Below, one piece after another: positions 12,645 through 13,318 of a stretch of 13,318 bases of DNA (its first letter is position 1; each line of letters begins with the position of its first letter). Below the pieces are notes generated by a model. The model did no database searches. It saw only the letters and a program-made list of their open reading frames with translations, and was not told the origin of the DNA. Source of the stretch: Actinomycetes bacterium (GTDB taxonomy: Bacteria > Actinomycetota > Thermoleophilia > BMS3ABIN01); NCBI GenBank assembly GCA_021790075.1, contig JAJYIN010000034.1:1-13318 (forward strand), read 5' to 3'. Position numbers and translations under genes: made by a program.

Positions 12645-12974
12645 TTATTCCTCCAGTTCGTACCCCATGGCGCGGGCCAGTTTGAAATGCCGGCGGGACA
12701 GCAGCTCGTCGCCCAGTTTCTCGCCGCAGCGTCCCAGGCAGTAATGGGCGTACCGGTTGGTCGGGTAGAGCTCGAGGACGGCGGTGAACTCCGCCACCGC
12801 CCGCCGGTACTGGCCGGAATCAAAATAGGCGCGGCCCAGGGCCTCCCTGATGGAGGAGCGTCCCGGCTCCTGCCGCCGAGCCCGTTCCAGGACCACGGCC
12901 GCCTGGGCGGGGTTGCGCGTCCCGAGCAGCTCCTCGCCGCGCTTGTACAGGTCGTAAGCTGATTCTTCTCTCAA
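12645..12974 (-). CDS. Small TPR-repeat protein
   Basis: About 109 residues of paired amphipathic helices in roughly three tetratricopeptide repeats: AYDLYKRGEELLGTRNPAQA, then REALGRAYFDSGQYRRAVAEF, then AHYCLGRCGEKLGDELLSRR, with the TPR spacing of Gly/Ala, Tyr/Phe and Ala. TPR proteins are scaffolds; no partner can be named, but the tight coupling to the Mut7-C gene suggests a joint task. Start choice: TTG 12974 has GGAG six bases upstream and gives MREESAYDLY; an in-frame TTG at 12989 adds five residues (MTENS) but lacks a good ribosome site. It is divergent from serS, with the two 5' ends about 125 bp apart. Confidence 0.85.
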   Translation of the reverse strand: MREESAYDLYKRGEELLGTRNPAQAAVVLERARRQEPGRSSIREALGRAYFDSGQYRRAVAEFTAVLELYPTNRYAHYCLGRCGEKLGDELLSRRHFKLARAMGYELEE

Positions 12975-12993
12975 GGAATTCTCCGTCAAATAG

Positions 12994-13020
12994 CTAATCC
13001 ATTACTGGCCTTTCGGCCAT
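12994..13020 (-). other. Possible leaderless 8-codon upstream ORF (MAERPVMD)
   Basis: ATG at 13020 begins five bases after an extended -10 and reads eight codons to TAG at 12996-12994, just before the TPR gene starts. It could be a leader peptide coupled to the TPR gene or a chance ATG. Its first codons coincide with the GAAA-loop hairpin. Weakly supported. Confidence 0.2.
13006..13019 (-). promoter_or_regulatory. 5'-terminal hairpin with a GAAA tetraloop
   Basis: In the minus-strand transcript TGGCC-GAAA-GGCCA is a 5-bp perfect stem closed by a GNRA-type tetraloop. It falls within a few bases of the predicted 5' end of the TPR/Mut7-C mRNA, where such hairpins can stabilise RNA. The function is inferred. 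Confidence 0.35.
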
Positions 13021-13024
13021 AATC

Positions 13025-13033
13025 ATTGTAACA
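13025..13033 (-). promoter_or_regulatory. Extended -10 promoter for the TPR/Mut7-C operon
   Basis: TGTTACAAT on the minus strand (extended TG-N plus TACAAT at 13030-13025). It shares TCTGTTA with the ymdB promoter and likewise lacks a recognisable -35. Predicted transcript start is about 13018-13020. Confidence 0.5.
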
Positions 13034-13050
13034 GACGGTTTTTCAGACGG
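13032..13050. repeat. Direct repeat CAGACGG-TTTTT-CAGACGG
   Basis: Two identical 7-mers with a 12-bp period sit between the divergent TPR and serS promoters, overlapping the -35 areas of both. A regulator-binding pair is possible. Confidence 0.35.
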
Positions 13051-13068
13051 CCTGGCATTCGGTAGACT
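13040..13068 (+). promoter_or_regulatory. Candidate serS promoter
   Basis: TTTTCA (13040-13045) and TAGACT (13063-13068) with a 17-nt spacer, each matching four of six consensus bases. It would give a leader of about 25 nt, too short for a T-box. Weak prediction. Confidence 0.3.
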
Positions 13069-13099
13069 AAGCGAGGCGGAATATTCCCAAGGAGAGCAG

Positions 13100-13318
13100 A
13101 TGCTGGACATAAGGCGGCTCCGCAGCGAGCCGGAAGAGATAAAGAAGGCCCTGGAGCGGCGGGGAATCGAGGCGCCCCTGGATGAGTTCGCCGAACTGGA
13201 CGCCAAGCGCCGCGAGATCATCACCGAGGCCGAGGAAAAGAAGGCGCTCCGGAACAAGGTCTCCGATGAGATTGCCGCCGCCAAGAAAGCGGGGGAGGAT
13301 GCCGCCGAAAAGATCGCG
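13100..13318 (+). CDS. serS: Seryl-tRNA synthetase, N-terminal part only
   Basis: The 73 codons present encode the start of SerRS, which charges tRNA-Ser (and tRNA-Sec) with serine. MLDIRRLRSEPEEIKKAL and LDAKRREIITEAEEKKALRN followed by VSDEIAAAKKAGEDA are the hallmark beginning of the N-terminal coiled-coil arm that grips the long variable arm of the tRNA. The catalytic domain lies beyond the window. ATG 13100 is supported by AAGGAG at 13089-13094, six bases upstream. It is divergent from the TPR/Mut7-C operon; the leader has no T-box-like structure. Confidence 0.95.
   Translation, partial: MLDIRRLRSEPEEIKKALERRGIEAPLDEFAELDAKRREIITEAEEKKALRNKVSDEIAAAKKAGEDAAEKIA

Noticed and set aside
1..13318. 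Mobile element, CRISPR array, tRNA, rRNA or defence island
   Set aside because: No transposase, integrase or nuclease-helicase set, no regularly spaced repeats, no terminal inverted repeats, and no tRNA-like cloverleaf or rRNA sequence was seen on either strand.

Overview
The window is GC-rich, gene-dense bacterial DNA with housekeeping genes at both edges: a partial type-2 isoleucyl-tRNA synthetase on the left and the first 73 codons of seryl-tRNA synthetase on the right. The organism is not identified directly. Frequent TTG starts, leaderless or near-leaderless promoters, a GalE and a GT87-type glycosyltransferase, a lipoprotein with an Ala/Thr-rich linker, and a Mut7-C gene next to serS fit a high-GC Gram-positive-like lineage. 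A deep-branching Actinomycetota is my best guess; Chloroflexota or another lineage is possible. I see no mobile element, CRISPR array, tRNA or rRNA.

Layout. (1) 1-2337, minus: ileS, C-terminus cut off by the window edge, with a short hairpin-bearing leader. (2) 2338-2627: divergent intergenic region with one promoter candidate for each direction. (3) 2628-5323, plus: a probable three-gene operon of a small membrane-anchored protein of unknown function, a cysteine desulfurase-family PLP enzyme (ATGA overlap), and a short MetE/UROD-fold zinc methyltransferase-like protein, ending at a weak terminator. (4) 5407-9181, plus: three membrane-protein genes, a GtrA-family protein, a GT-C glycosyltransferase carrying an exported tandem PepSY-like domain, and a GT87-type glycosyltransferase. 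This looks like a surface-glycan module. (5) 9233-10012, minus: a YmdB/TIGR00282 phosphodiesterase, apparently leaderless. (6) 10013-10148: a divergent control region with a 16-mer repeated at a 52-bp interval and an 8-bp inverted repeat. (7) 10149-12106, plus: galE, a terminator-like hairpin, then a lipoprotein of the calcineurin-like phosphoesterase fold. (8) 12169-12974, minus: a TPR protein and a Mut7-C RNase-domain protein, two nucleotides apart. (9) From 13100, plus: serS.

How the genes may work together. GtrA plus two GT-C enzymes suggests lipid-linked sugars moved across the membrane and transferred outside; GalE nearby could supply UDP-galactose. The desulfurase and MetE-like pair suggests sulfur or one-carbon chemistry, but the substrate is unknown. 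The most striking sequence-level observation is the altered class I signature in IleRS: GSHH in place of HxGH, the swapped form reported for mupirocin hyper-resistant IleRS2. I found no clear novel defence or mobile system; the best candidates for something undescribed are the PepSY-GT fusion module and the repeat-bearing ymdB/galE control region.
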